From NCBI GenBank assembly GCA_021234155.1, contig JAJEKV010000273.1:122001-186000 (forward strand): DNA of 64,000 nt, read 5' to 3'. Shown here piece by piece: positions 21,081-34,380 of this stretch (position 1 is its first letter; the number at the start of each line of letters is the position of its first letter). Under the pieces are notes generated by a model that did no database searches, had not been told where the DNA came from, and was given only the letters and a program-made list of their open reading frames with translations. The position numbers and the translations under genes are program-made. The stretch comes from Isoetes taiwanensis (Eukaryota; Streptophyta; Lycopodiopsida; Isoetales; Isoetaceae).

Positions 21081-21844
21081 TGAGAGCACAATTTATAGTG
21101 AAAAAAATCCAACAACCGGCCTAGAAAGGAATTCCCCAAGACTAGCACCATGCACAAAATTAAAATGCGCCCAAGATAATACCTCATGCACCATCATAAG
21201 AACCCTAACAAGCATGAAATTTGTGAGGAAGGGAACATAAATGTAGAATAAAAGCCCTAGGCACCAATGTTCCAAACACAAGAGATCGACAATATCCAAA
21301 AAATGTGAAAAAAGGTCTAAAATTTGTAAAATCATAGGTTATATCCCAAATCGAATAATAAAAATGGCAATTATATCATAGCTCAAACTTAGACCCCATA
21401 CTCTATTAGAAAAAGGCAAATTGAAATGATGCAGAACATAAAAAGTTAAAATAGATCACATGAATGCAATATAAGGATAACATCAAAGGTAAACAACAAG
21501 AATGACGAAAAACATAAGGTGCCGAGGAGATGAAAAAGGACAATACATGTAGGATAATATGCCACACGGACGTTGATTAAGCCCCATATGCCAACAGACA
21601 AATAATATGCAAAAAGCACACCTTATGAAAAACACTTTAATGATCAAGTGAAACCCATACAAATGCACCCATAAGTGCAAAAAGGCCAATGCTCTCCCAT
21701 CATCCTAAAGAAATTCCAAACCAACAGGAATGACACATGTCGGACAAAATTGAATGTAACAAGATGAATCGTAACAAATAACCCCAAAATATTATGCTAA
21801 GGATTACGAAATGAAATGGAAACAGGGAAACATTTGCTAAAAAT

Positions 21845-22956
<1,112 letters not shown>

Positions 22957-23785
22957 TTAAACTTCACAAACTGCACAATACTCGCTTTGTACCAAGGAAA
23001 TGAAAAGCATCTTCCTTAGGCTGAAATCCCATACTTCTGCCTGGTGGCATTTACGCTGCATGGCATATAAAGCTTTCAATCCTCCATTTACCTTTTGCTC
23101 TACTGCTTGATTCCAGCAGAGGCTTTTGTCCACTATTAGACCTAGATATTTGTAACTATCCACAATGTCTAGCTTATCTCCCTTATAGAGGAAGGCAAAT
23201 TTATCCACCTTATTGGCACCAAACACTATCACTTTCGTCTTAGCCATATTCACTTTCATGCCTTTGGTATCACAAAAGGACGCCAAAGCATCTAAGTGTT
23301 GTTGCATCCCTTGCACACTTCGTGACATCAATACGATATCATCAGCATATAATAGCAGTTTAATAACATACCCTTCTAAAGTAACACCATCTCCGCCAAA
23401 TTGAGCCATCCAGTCCTCCAATTCATCTATAAATAGACCGAATAATGTGGGAGAGAGGGGGCAGCCTTGTTTAACCCCAATGTTACTTGTCACTAGATCA
23501 GGGCATTCCTGAGATAGTGGAAATGAAAGTTGAACCAATACCTTCTCATAGAGAGTCTTTACGGCCATGCGCAAAATAGAGGGTACCCCAAGTGCCTCTA
23601 ATCTATGCCACAGATAGTTCCGCTGTACCATGTCAAACGCCTTCGTAAAGTCTACAAAAGTAGCAAACATAGGTTTTTTGGTGCCTTTTACAGAATCCAT
23701 CAAGCCTCTAAATGTCAATAAGTGATCAATCGTGGACCTTTTTTTCCTGAAACCTGCCTGTTCATGTGCTCTGACTTCATGTTCT
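22957..23785 (-). pseudogene. LINE reverse transcriptase, core part
   Basis: From GFRKKRSTIDHLL (about 23750) the frame runs 253 codons without a stop: FVDFTKAFDMV (first catalytic Asp), GVKQGCPLSPTLF, and LLLYADDIVLMS with the YADD active site, then the thumb segment DSYKYLGLIVD. These are all the reverse-transcriptase blocks of a non-LTR (L1/Tx1/I-like) element. The enzyme primes reverse transcription at a nicked genomic target. The 5' side is interrupted by an inverted-repeat insertion at 23786-24338. An in-frame stop just after 22957 separates it from the C-terminal part. Confidence 0.9.
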
Positions 23786-24338
23786 CATTAGAGGTAATTT
23801 GAGATCTCATTTTGTCCCATTAAGGGATGCTTAAAAAGCCACATCAGCTTTTTAAACTGTCCAATAAGAGAAGAGCTCCAGTGTATTTTATTCCAGTATT
23901 ATGTGGCAGCAGTAATTAATGCAGTTCTAACTAACTTTTGCAGTGTCATTTTTCTACTATAACTTTTGATCAAAAACTCCGATTCGAACATTATTTGTGG
24001 CAATGGATTCGTCTCCTCAAGATCTTTCTAATGACAATCATTGTTATATCTTTTGGGATGTAAATATATAAGAAAAGAGCAAAAAACCATATTTTTTAAG
24101 GTTAACACATATGGCTTGTATTGAAATACATCATAACCATATATCACTTGAAAGATCTTTTCATTGCATCTAATGCAACAAAAGCATAACATTTTCATGA
24201 GTAGATCAAAAGTTGTAGGGAAAAAACAGACTGACAATGAAGTTGTTAATGCTGCATTAATTGCAGTTTGATGTAGAGTACTCATTCTATTGGAGGATTC
24301 TTATGGGGACAAAAGGAGATCTCAAATTACCTCTAATG
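23786..24338. mobile_element. CACTA-like miniature element inserted in the LINE
   Basis: Terminal inverted repeats begin CATTAGAGGTAATTTGAGAT (23786) and end in its exact complement (24338). They match perfectly over 23 bases and imperfectly for about 10 more. TCT directly flanks both sides (23783-23785 and 24339-24341). A CAYTA end with a 3-bp target duplication fits the CACTA (EnSpm) superfamily. The 553-base interior has no transposase. Removing the element and one TCT rejoins the LINE reverse-transcriptase frame exactly, which confirms the borders. Confidence 0.85.
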
Positions 24339-24560
24339 TCTGCCCAGTTATTTATTTTACCCTCAAGAATAGTAGCATACAACTTGGAAAAAAGACTGCT
24401 GACCATTATCATACGATAATTGTTTGGATCCATCTCATCACCTGTCTTATGCAGTGGAATAACCCTGTTCACCTGCCAAGATGTAGGAAAACCTTCACGT
24501 AGAGCTGCATTATACATTAGAGTGAGGATCTCATTTGTAGGCATTCAGCCCATTTAACCA
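24339..24560 (-). pseudogene. LINE reverse transcriptase, N-terminal blocks
   Basis: The frame reads ILTLMYNAALREGFPTSWQV, VIPLHKTGDEMDPNNYRMI and SSLFSKLYATILEGKINNW. These are the opening reverse-transcriptase blocks: template-grip and fingers, with xPxxKxGD...NYRxI and the ...Y...L segment. It is continuous with 22957-23785 once the inserted element is ignored. Confidence 0.85.
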
Positions 24561-24567
24561 TTTGAAA

Positions 24568-25140
24568 CTAGCCCTTGAATATCTGCTGCTTTCCCATTGG
24601 ATAGCTTCTGTAGCCCTCCCAAAATATCCTCCACCGAAAATTGTAGAACTTCATCACTCTTTTTCCCTGCTGCGCACCTCCTCTACCAGGGGCGGCGTAG
24701 TAAAGCTTACGATTTCTTTGCATTAACAAGCTTAAGTCTAGCTTCACCTCATGCCTTCCTTTAAATCTCAATCGATTCCAGAATCTCTTTGGTTCAACAA
24801 TCAACTCTTTGACCATATCTTCACGTTTTTTAAGCAAGTGTTCCCTTTTTTTACTCTTAATCAATTTCATGTATTCTTTCTTGAGATCTTGCTACAATTT
24901 TGCCCTCTGACTTGCTTATAGCGTTGTCTCTTCTCTTTACATTCTCAGATCGAACCAAGAATTGCAAGGGAGTCCCAACTGCCTTCTTTTAGATTGAAAA
25001 CATTGTGCAGCACTACTTAGCAATACTGACGAAAGCATGTCACTTATATCTTTTGCCCCAGATGGCCAGTGAATTTTACTAACACGTTCTTCACAAATCT
25101 CTTGAAATTTTTCCTTTCTATCTTGGCGCATGTAAACGCG
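24568..25140 (-). pseudogene. LINE ORF2 linker
   Basis: Two open segments (25131-24937 and 24870-24568) lie between endonuclease and reverse transcriptase. The first ends in GLPCNSWFD, comparable to the PWFD-type motif. The second has REHLLKKREDMVKELIVEPK and FWNRLRFKGRHE, as in LINE linkers (LLxxxPKxFWxxL). Stops and frameshifts separate them. Confidence 0.65.
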
Positions 25141-25142
25141 AT

Positions 25143-25960
25143 GGTTGGCATAAAACTAGTGTGCCGTGGCATTCCATTAACATAAATTTCTATAATCAAA
25201 GGGACATGGTCCGATTCAAGTTATTACCTCTCCTACATAGAAGTTCTTAACCTCTTTTGCAAAATCGCGCTTACTTGATTCGTAATCCACCACGCTTCGC
25301 ATCTCGACATGTACAATCCCGTGTTGGGAAATCGCGGTGCTATTATAAATCAAGAGATCTAGTCCTTTGCGCACATATTTAGCAAATGAAGCCCTTGAGG
25401 ATTAGCCCATCTAGCGTGATCATGCGACCTCTAGCCCATCCGGATTTCATCACTTCCTCTTCATCTAGCATTTCTAACCAATGCTTCCCTTGATCACTAC
25501 TAATGGTTTGCTTGTCTCGTTAAAGTCCCCTATGAGCACACAAATGTCACCTAATTGCGATAATTCCACCACATCTTGCTCTAAATAATGAAATGGGTCA
25601 TCTCGGTCAACATCTCCGTAATTCGGGTTGGTGATTCTCTTGGTGGGAAATAACATCCCATAACAAAAGCCTTTTACTTCTACCGGGGAAGCTCAATCCA
25701 AAATATAGTTTTTGAGATTTTCTTACATACATGTTTAACCAGATGAGCATATTACATACGAATATAGCAGCCAATACCTCCATATCCCTTAAGCCTCCGG
25801 CCTTTATGATTCCATATTGAGGTAACTGCGTAAAACCCGACAATCAATGGCAGCCCCGCCCTTCACGTTCTCCCGTTTCTAGGAAAAATACCAGATCCAA
25901 TACCGCTAAAACATCGCCCATTGTGTCTACATCGAGAGTTTTTAATGTATTAATTTCCAA
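25143..25960 (-). pseudogene. LINE AP-like endonuclease, frameshifted
   Basis: Segments in three frames give, in order, LDLVFFLETGER (Glu block), SQKLYFGLSFPG, GDICVLIGDFNET (the GDFN block), GLHLLNMCAKGLDLLIYNST, SVVDYES and SDHVPLII (the terminal SDH block). This is the apurinic-endonuclease-like domain that nicks target DNA for LINE insertion. Several frameshifts inactivate it. The 5' end, near 25960, abuts a recombinase-element fragment, and no ORF1 is attached. Confidence 0.7.
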
Positions 25961-26057
25961 GCTCCCACCCCCGATGGTCTCGAGTCCCTATTCGCAGACG
26001 CTGGATCACGACTTCCCTTGTTCTTCCAAAAGCTTTTCTTACCGCCTTGTCTTGCCT

Positions 26058-26084
26058 TGAGAGAGAGAGAGAGAGAGAGAGAGA
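26058..26084. repeat. Short (GA)n run
   Basis: A GA run of about 13 units immediately precedes the recombinase C-terminal copy, the same order as at 20566-20654. Confidence 0.9.
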
Positions 26085-26530
26085 GTCACCGGAAACCTCC
26101 AAGCGTTGAGTTGGGTCACGGGCTACGTAGCTTAAAATGAGAAGAGGAGCGAGCCGACGGGCGGAGCGCACGCTAAAGATCATGTGGAACCCCCAAGAAT
26201 GCCCAATGTGTGGGCGAAATAGGGAGAAGATTGAGGTAAAAGGAGCAGAGCACGAGCCGGGTCGAGAAGTTTATAGGAACGGAACCGCATTGATGTCCGG
26301 AGTGGCCCGCTGAAGCCCCGCAATAATTGTGTATAATCGTGGAGAAACGGGGCGTAAAGAATGGGCAACGGCAGGGGTGGAACGGGAGAGGTCGGGGAGA
26401 AAGTGAACTCCGGTGTCCAAAGAGTCCTACCAGGGAAAGGGAAGCTTCGGCGCTGACGACTTAGGACCAAGAAGACGAAGCGAGTCGGTGGAGAAAGTTT
26501 AACCGTTGTTCGGGCGATAGACTGCGATCA
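26085..26530 (-). pseudogene. Third tyrosine-recombinase C-terminal relic
   Basis: Minus-strand text gives SPYFAHTLGILGGST (degenerate HxxRxGG box) and then ILSYVARDPTQRLEVSGD (catalytic Tyr segment), closely parallel to SRYVLRDPTQHLEVSRR at 18960-19020. The intervening sequence has frameshifts. DNA similarity to 18960-19080 is visible (ACCTCCAAGCGTTGAGT). The copy shows that the element family expanded locally, either by transposition or by segmental duplication. Confidence 0.6.
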
Positions 26531-29028
26531 GCTCACTAACCTGAAAAAGGAAATACATTATAGAATAAAACAATGGTAAGAAGAGTCCGCCAGCCCCTCA
26601 GACGAAAAAAAAGAGTACCGACAAAAACAAGTCAAGTCCTCGCGGATGAGGAGTCCTGTCATGCGTCGGCCACGGAGAATCAACCCGAAGAAAGAGAATG
26701 CGACCCGAAATAAAAGCCAATATCTAGCTAAGTAGGAACAACTCAAGCTATGCAATTGCAGATAATGCATAAACACAAGAAGAAACCAACCACCTCAATG
26801 CATATAATGCAAAAAGATGAGGCCCACTCATGCAAAACCCCCGTTGTCAAATAATGATAATAACCCAATACAAAAAGCAATAAGATGAAGAGGAAAAGCC
26901 AACCTATGGTTGTGAAGAAGATGCATAAACGTTAGAAAGACAAGATGCAACCTTGCAGATGAACAATAAATCACAAAAAAGCTAGCTAGGTAGCAGAATC
27001 GAAAACACGACATAATAAATCGCAAAAAAGCTAGCTAGGGCGCCAATCTAAAACATGACATAGGCAATAACAGAAAAAGAAAATGAAACCACCGTAATGT
27101 CAGATGCCTAAAAAAAAGGAAAACAACGCTCGATAACAACATTTCAAAAGGAAAAAATAGGCAACAAGATCGACTTGAACCAGAGCACAGGCAACAATAC
27201 GAAAAAGAAAAATCAAACCCTGATAATGCATAGAAATTATAACGTTGAAAATAGTTTGATACATCGCAAATTCGAATGATGCCCAACATAAAAAATCAAA
27301 AACCATGTGAATGCCTATGATTAATAAGAGGATGCCAACATATAGTGAAACCCACATTGTCAACCAAACGCAAAAATGTAAAAAGTAACACAAGAAAAGA
27401 GATAAGCCCTGAGTTCGAACCATGAAACATATCACAAGACCCCCGGTGCCTCATACATGAGAAACAACAATAATAATTAGAAACCTTTATAAAATTAAGC
27501 ACATATAGGAATGGGCAAGAAACCCACAATATTTTGGCGTTTATGATCTAAAAACAAGAAAAGACATAAACGTGAAAAGCAAAACATGGTCTTATTCCAG
27601 ATTATTCAATAGATGGCGTCAACACCTAGACAATGCCAAAGCCCAAAACAAAAACACAATGCCCAACAACAAAGGAAGAAGCGAGAATGAAGAACCAAAT
27701 CTGAGAAAAGAAAACCGGGCAGAACAGATTAAAAAGAGCCGAAGGAGCAGATGAATGGGTAGAAAAGCATGCAGCAGCAAGCAACAAGGAGCAGAGGGGC
27801 CGATGAAGGGCTAGAGACGCATGCAGCGACAAAATGGCCGTAACAAAGATGCACAAAGCAAAAAGGGCTGCCGCAAAACTGATTAAAATAGATGCCCCTA
27901 AGATAACAAGCGCAGAATACAGCAGAGACATGGTGAGAACAGTATAAATAGAAGAAGAGCCCTTGGAGCGGAAACCGGTCAGCAAGCAAAGGACGATGCC
28001 AAACACCTATTCACCAGCCAGCACAAGAAGAAGTGATGAAGCAAAGGACGATGCCAAACACCCATTCGCTAACAAAAAGAAAAAATCGGCAAAGAAGAGA
28101 GAAAAGGTGAAAAGATCGTGAGAATGAGCGCCAATAATAGACCCAGGTGCATAGCAGAGAGAAAGACCCAGAAGACCCAGATCTAAGGAGGAATTCGCCG
28201 CACAGAACCCGCAGACAAGGATGGATCGTGGAGCTAGAAAACCAAGAGGAGCGGCGGGATCTGGCCGAACAATGTAGGAGGGTTGGGATGGGTTAATAGA
28301 GGAGCGGAGGCATACAACATGGGCTGTGATCGGGCTCCATGCGCAGGCATAGATCTCAGTTTCAAAGCTAGGATGGCCGGAAGCTAATGCCCGAAGTGCC
28401 AAAGCCGAATGGGCTCCTGACTGAAAACCTATCGCTGTCTATGAATCGAAATGGGCTCAAGTGCAAACTGAGAAAACTGTAAATGGTTACCCCCAAACTC
28501 TACCAATTCCGAACCAAAGGCCAGCAAAAGAGGCCCGACTCAAACAGAAAACCGACAATGGCAGGGGCTAGTGTGAACAGAACAACGAGAAATACAAGCT
28601 GAATGGGGATTCCACATGCAAAACCTCAAACAATAGACAAAGAAACCGAGAAAATTCATGGTGATTCAACATGCGAACGCTGCAATAAGCAGAAAACAAC
28701 AGACTCACACAAAATCTACAAGACGAATGATGATTCAACATGCGAAAACCAAACAAGAGAATCACGAAATCCACAAGAATCATAGCAATTCCTCATGCAA
28801 ACACCCTCACTGCAACCAAAAGCCAAATAGAAAAACAAGATCTACCCTAGCACCGATCTGCAATTGCACAATTAACAAGATAAGAAGAAGGCGTACCTTC
28901 CAAAGAAGGGTAAGACAACTCGCGAAGAAGATGCCGGTAGCGAGGACGGGGAGACAGGAGCCAAGGAGAAGCTCCAAGAAATCCATCGATCAAGAGCCAT
29001 GGGAAGCCACGAGAACTAAGAATGCCGG
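26531..29028. repeat. A-rich, repeat-filled stretch without genes
   Basis: No domain is recognisable on either strand. Local direct repeats are visible. ATAAATCRCAAAAAAGCTAG occurs twice at about 26967-27040. AGCAAAGGACGATGCCAAAC occurs twice at 27985-28060. GATTCAACATGCGAA-like blocks occur about four times at 28610-28800. The style resembles the stretch at 21080-21840 and may be non-coding sequence of the recombinase element. Confidence 0.5.
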
Positions 29029-29130
29029 GCCGCGGAGAAGACGCCGATAACCAGGCGAAAAACGACAATGGCCTAATATAGGCCGCCCTTTCCCTCAATG
29101 GTGATCCGATGGCTCGGATCGATGGGATGC
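29029..29130. repeat. Element-end repeat, second copy
   Basis: Partner of 18795-18910 in the same orientation, including AAGACGCCGATAACCAGGCG and GATCCGATGGCTCGGATCGA. It marks the far side of the recombinase/LINE nest. Confidence 0.7.
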
Positions 29131-30725
29131 CGGAGTGGATTTTACTACCACGAGATGGATTTTTGCTCACACTTACAAAGGTATTCGTTTTTAATGTTTC
29201 TTGATTAGCATAATGTTTTTTTTACAAGGTATTGGTTTCCCCGATTCTACAATGTAGTGCTGCAAAACCCCTTTGTTTCCTTCCTAAGATTTCTTCGCAT
29301 TCAAGTTTAGGCCCTCTATTTGCTTCCAACTCTTGGATATTCGGGTCACGGATTGTTCATAGCAGCCAACTTTTTAGCTTCAATCAACAAACGGATTCTT
29401 ATGCACACACAAGGGCGGATTATTCCACACCCTTTTCCATGTCACGCCAGATCAATCAAACAAAGGGCTACAAGAATGCATTTATATTGTAGGTTTGGAA
29501 CTTTAATCGAACCATAAGGTGAATCATGCATTACCTTTAAGCTAGAGATGGAGCATCCAAAATCATATGGATTGATAAACAATGGTGTCATTGTGAAAGA
29601 GAAATAGTTGTAGCGGAAGTAACAATATGTAGTATAATAACAGGGGGTTTTCTTTGTGTTACAAACTTTCTGAGAATAATGGGATCAACTGCTCTATCTT
29701 TATGGTAACTTTTACTTATGTTCTATTTGTTTTATTGTGATCAAATTCAAAAGCTACTGTGTGATGAAAGCCTCAAATGAATTCTAGTTTTTTCTCGGGT
29801 TTGAATTCTAAAACTTTTTGTCATATCGGGAGTGACGCCCCTAAGGCCCCGAAGGAGCCAAAAAAAAAATTTTGCAACACAAACCATTAACATCCAACAT
29901 ATAAAAATTAAATCCCCCAACACATAACAACCAATACATAACTACCATTGACATTAATTAACACAACCATTGGGTCCAACACATTTAAATTAAAATCCCC
30001 CTTAAACCCCCTTTGGTTTGGGTGCATATTCACACGGGGGGTGACTCCGGGCAACGAGAGCTGTTGGATAGGCATATTCACCCCTTATTCCTTAACCTAT
30101 ACCGTACGTAAAGTTCCTCGTTTGTGGGGTATGCAATGCAAGTACAAAATTTGCTATACTGTATAACAAGATTCGCAAAATACTATAAGATTTCAAGCGG
30201 AATACTATATGGTGTTGAATTCTAAGTGTTTTAACATTTTGGTATCTATGTCTACTATGGTATTTTTCAAGCTTATTTAGCATCAAGCTGGCAAATCTGG
30301 TCTAGGTAGACTCATATTGTAGAATGCATGTATGTTGTCTAATTCATGCATTTTAGTTCTTTGTTTCATTCATGTATTTAAAATTCATATAACATAATTT
30401 AGACTGCAAAGACCTCCTGAAACAGACTGGTCCTTTGGTGTATTAAGGATACTCAAGCTAGAGACATCAGGGCATTTGCCAATGCTGGAGGTGTAATTTA
30501 TGGCAGAGCTGGAACACCGATATCACTCTGCTAACCTTGAAGGAATTGTTATCAGATGTGATGAAGTTTCCACTATTGACGGCATGCTCCTATGATTCAA
30601 TTCATGCTATTTTTACTTGTTTCAGTCTTTATTTATGTTTAAAATTCTATCTGCTTATTGTAGCTCCTTGCTCAGGTGGTAGCCAAGCTGTGAATGCCTT
30701 TTTCTTTTTCGAATATGGTTGTTGA
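29131..30725. other. No gene recognised
   Basis: Small open frames (for example plus, 29232-29492, Ser/Phe-rich) show no known domain. A short block, ATAACAGGGGGTT with flanks (near 29636), also occurs near 17666, perhaps a shared piece of an unidentified element. Confidence 0.4.
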
Positions 30726-30733
30726 CGTATAGC

Positions 30734-30919
30734 CTGGCCTATTGTAAGTCTTAAGCTTGAAGATGAACATTTTCAAGATCCTTCTGCATTCATCTACCAT
30801 ATTTCTGAAACTCTTCCATATATGCTTGACCACATGAATTACTTACAGTGGGCATGGAGCAATTCAAAGCTGATGAGGATGGTAAAAGAACATTGTGATG
30901 TTCCAGGGAAATATATGCT
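30734..30919 (+). other. Protein-like open stretch, unrecognised
   Basis: A frame of about 60 codons reads AWPIVSLKLEDEHFQDPSAF, then YHISETLPYMLDHMNYLQW and KLMRMVKEHCD. The amphipathic composition looks like true protein. It is not tied to splice-site-bounded exons. It could be an exon of a decayed gene; no family is recognised. Confidence 0.25.
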
Positions 30920-30929
30920 ATAAATACAT

Positions 30930-32510
30930 ATATTTCTGGGTCCGTCACTATACAAGCCTACCTTCGTAGCCTTGTATACCTTAGGTAGTGGCATAGGGTG
31001 CATATCTGAGTTAATTATATAACTTAGATAACCTTAGGATAAGACCAATTTCCACGTGGCCTTATCCTATTGGGCAACCGCCACACGGCCATATCCCATT
31101 GGAGCCATGTGGCATCACATGTGGACCCTAACCTATATAGGCCTAAACCCTAACCCTAGGCCTCTTTTCCTAGCCCCAACACCCTGGGAACCTTCTTCGC
31201 ACTCGAAACTGTTTCGAGTGTCGTTTGCTGTGGCATAGCCTAGTGCAGCAGCCCCCAGAGTGTGCGCACGATCTTGGAGCAAGCGCTACTTCGACCATTC
31301 GAAGATCATGGAGACGCCAGGAGTAGGAGGGAGCTCTTCGGGAGCAGGTATTTGGATTAGTGTTCATAGTAGATCATTTGGAAGTTAGGACTCCAGATGA
31401 GCTAGTCTTTTGTACCTCTAGTAAAGCCTTCCTAGAACCCGTAGTCAACATCTTGAACCCTAATCAAGGAACCCTAACTGTAAGTTAGATATGTATGATT
31501 AGGTTTAGATGTTGTTCGCATGATTATTATGTTATGAAGTTATGTCATGTTGGTTGATCATGATTGCTCCTCTTCTATTGGGAAGGGGGGTAGAGACCTA
31601 GTAGCCATTACTTAGTAATGCTCCTAGTTAGACCCTTTAGTTCCTATTATATGCGGCCTGTGCATAGGAACCCACGGGGCTACGGGGGCTATGATATGAC
31701 TCAGCACTACATAACAGGGCTAGAGGCGAGGTGGAGGGAGGGTCCCTGCTGAGCGCAGCTACTGGGGACCTCATAGTGAGCTAGGCCACTTCGAGTGGGC
31801 TGGGCATGGGTCCGACACCTCCTCGGGCAATGGTGTCGCCCAGCCTTTCAAGAGCCGTGTGACTACCGGCTCTTGTTTTGGGGGTTAAGTCCGGGACTAA
31901 TCGTGTGTCACCAATGATTCTCTAGCCACTGTGGAACCCTAAACCCCTGAAGGGGAGATGCAACCCTTCCCGCCCGGACGGGACCGCGGAGATGCAACCC
32001 GCAGTAGTCTCGATGGGTGATACCATGAGATTGCATATCCCGAAGGCTAGAGTCATGCGTGAGTCCGATCTAGCCCATCTGCAAAGTATGCATGGGAGGG
32101 TCCTATGGAGTGATCAACCCCTAGCCATTGTCTATATAGTCCCCCATTGTTATGACACGCCTTCTCTATCTTGAGGCCTAGCCGCCGCCTCTACTTTCCC
32201 ATGAGTTGGGTAGGAGCTCTCATGTTTTATGGCATATGTTTATCTCTCACGCAGCCTATGGATATGTGGATGTGCTACCCTTCAAGGTAGCGCGGATGTA
32301 TTGTTATTGCTAGTACTGAATGCTTCTGCTGATATAGGAGCCCATAGGGGAAGGGCATGCAAAACACCTTCGTGTCCCCTTCTCGCATTGGGGGTACCCT
32401 AGAGTCTTGCAGGATACTGGGGCCCGCAAAATGCGGTGAGGACCGATGGGGATTTCCTACGGAGTGTAACGCCGGCGCCAGAGATATTTTGTAGGGAGCG
32501 TCACAAATAT
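30930..32510 (+). repeat. Dispersed repeat, copy B (candidate solo LTR)
   Basis: Shares ordered blocks with copies A and C: a GGGGGTAGAGACCT block (31587), ATGCGGCCTGTGCATAGGAA (31652), TCTGCAAAGTATGCATGGGA (32079) and CACCTTCGTGTCCCCTTCTC (32368). It opens near GGGTCCGTCAC and closes near GGGAGCGTCACA. B is more diverged from A and C than they are from each other. No internal coding region adjoins it. Confidence 0.5.
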
Positions 32511-32675
32511 CGTCAAGATCTTGGATAGTGTGACCAAGTTGTATTCATAAGATTGGAATTTTAAGGGTCTTTCAACTCTGTAGATGCCAGTAGGTAGTGA
32601 AACATTCTCATCACTAATTCTTTAAAGATTGTCCATACATGTATAGTGTGCCAATAACATTCCTTTTTTTGAAGA

Positions 32676-33023
32676 GGCCAAATAACATTTTTGTAATTCT
32701 CAGACTTGACAATATGCTGAATATGAAGGGCATCATGATCTGGGCCAAGCTTTTGTAGTAAGGCATAAATAAAAGTCAAATTGAATTTCCAACAGAGTAG
32801 TAGCAGTTTTGAAGTATATTGATGGCGATGATGTGGAGGATTTAAGAAGTGTTCTGCAGTTTATTTTATTTTTTAGTAGGCCAATAACATTTTTGTAATT
32901 CCTAGACTTGACAATATGTTGAATATGAAGGGCATCATAATCTGGGCCAAGCTTTCATAGTAAGACGTATATAAAAGTCAAATTGAATTCCCAACAGAAT
33001 AATAGCAGTTTTGAAGTTATATT
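32676..33023. repeat. 145-bp direct duplication, about 202 bp apart
   Basis: Copies at 32676-32820 and 32879-33023 share AATAACATTTTTGTAATTC, GACTTGACAATATG and CAAATTGAATT blocks at roughly 90% identity. No coding sense is evident. Confidence 0.85.
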
Positions 33024-33303
33024 TTTTTTCCCAATTATCTCTTAGTTTATTCTCTTTTCTTCTTCTAACACAATCTCTTGGCAGATTCTGGGTATGACAT
33101 TCGATGTTGCTTGCCATAGACAAAAGCTTCAGTGCCTATGCAAAGCATATCTCTCTACATTGTTAAGCATTCCTTTAGTTGGGATAATTAATATACTTTT
33201 TGAAAAGAGTGAGTTTTCGAGTGATAGTACACGTAGAGAGACATGGATGCAACAAACAAGGGTACATAATAAAATTATTTTTGTTCTATGAAGCATATGT
33301 ATT

Positions 33304-33712
33304 ATTTTTGTATGGGTCCCATGACCTATTGGTCTTCGTGGACGTTAAAAAAACTATTCTATTCTATTCTATTCTATGAAGCATATGTATTGTATAAAAT
33401 AGGAGAAAATATAAAGACTATTCTTAGATTCAATCAATATGATTAGAGTTTTCCCTATCTTATTGTTCTATTTATTGTAAAAAGTAGCACTCAATGATGA
33501 TTTAGCTCATGTACAATGGAATCCATAGATCGTTCTAGGTTTCTACAATACTACAAACTTATGAGTGTTAATATTGCTCATTCATTTACAATGTCTAAAG
33601 ATAAAGCAAGTTTGACATACGGTTCTCAAATTCGCAAGTAGAATAGAATCGAATAGAATTATTTTTATCGTCCACGGAGACCAATCGGCCTATGGGACCC
33701 AATACAAAAAGC
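33304..33712. mobile_element. Miniature element with about 70-bp inverted repeats
   Basis: The left arm (33304-33375) runs TTTTTGTATGGGTCCCAT, ATTGGTCTTCGTGGACG, then an (ATTCT)n run. The right arm (33641-33710) is its imperfect reverse complement. The interior is AT-rich and codes for nothing. A lone arm-like block (GATTGGTCTCCCTGGACGAT with ATTCTATTC) at 47055-47095 shows other copies exist. Confidence 0.8.
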
Positions 33713-34370
33713 ATAAAGATCACATTATTGCCGGATTAAAAACCCACCGGAAGGTTTTCGAGGAAAAACCCGTGGCGTTAATAAGATCAGCCGACATCAA
33801 TTAAATGGTTGATCAGGGGCATATCGAGCCCTCAAGTCCAAAAGACTTCTGAATGTATGATCCGGTGAGCTTAACCAAGTCGTGCCTAGTATCATGTGTA
33901 GCGGCTCATCAGGTCTAATCAATCGAGCATAGCGTGTCGAGGACCGATCATATGCCGGGGTACTCGGGAAAGTGTGACACTCATCCTCAACGCCTCCGCC
34001 CGGCAAAGACCGACAAACCCTATTCCTGACGTGGCTCCCCAATCCATCAGATCGCTCTCAATCCAGAGAGATGGTGGGCACCTGTGCGAATGGAGGCGAT
34101 ATGCCTGCGCTTTTTCATGAGCATGTAGGTAATACATTACTACAAAAAAGCCTTACCCCAACAAAACTCATGAACAAATACTCTTCGTGTACGAATATAA
34201 AATATATGGAGTGCCCACCGAAGGTGGGCACTTTACTAGTAGCAATATAAGTATATTGCTTAATATGCTTCCCAAGAAGCATATTAAGCAACGTGCATAG
34301 TTGTTAAGCATCCTACATGTCTTTGACACATTGGATTTATTAAGTTTGGAGCATTGGATTTATTAAGTTT
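33713..34370. other. No gene recognised
   Basis: Short minus-strand frames at 33797-34137 are His/Arg/Pro-rich without a known domain. The text GGTTTTCGAGGAAAA at 33754 also occurs near 18217, the only link noted. Confidence 0.4.
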
Positions 34371-34380
34371 GGAGTTTTGA

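Noticed and set aside
30898-32510. Exact LTR borders for repeat copy B (TGTTCC...GTCACA)
   Set aside because: No matching target duplication could be found at these ends, so the borders were left approximate.
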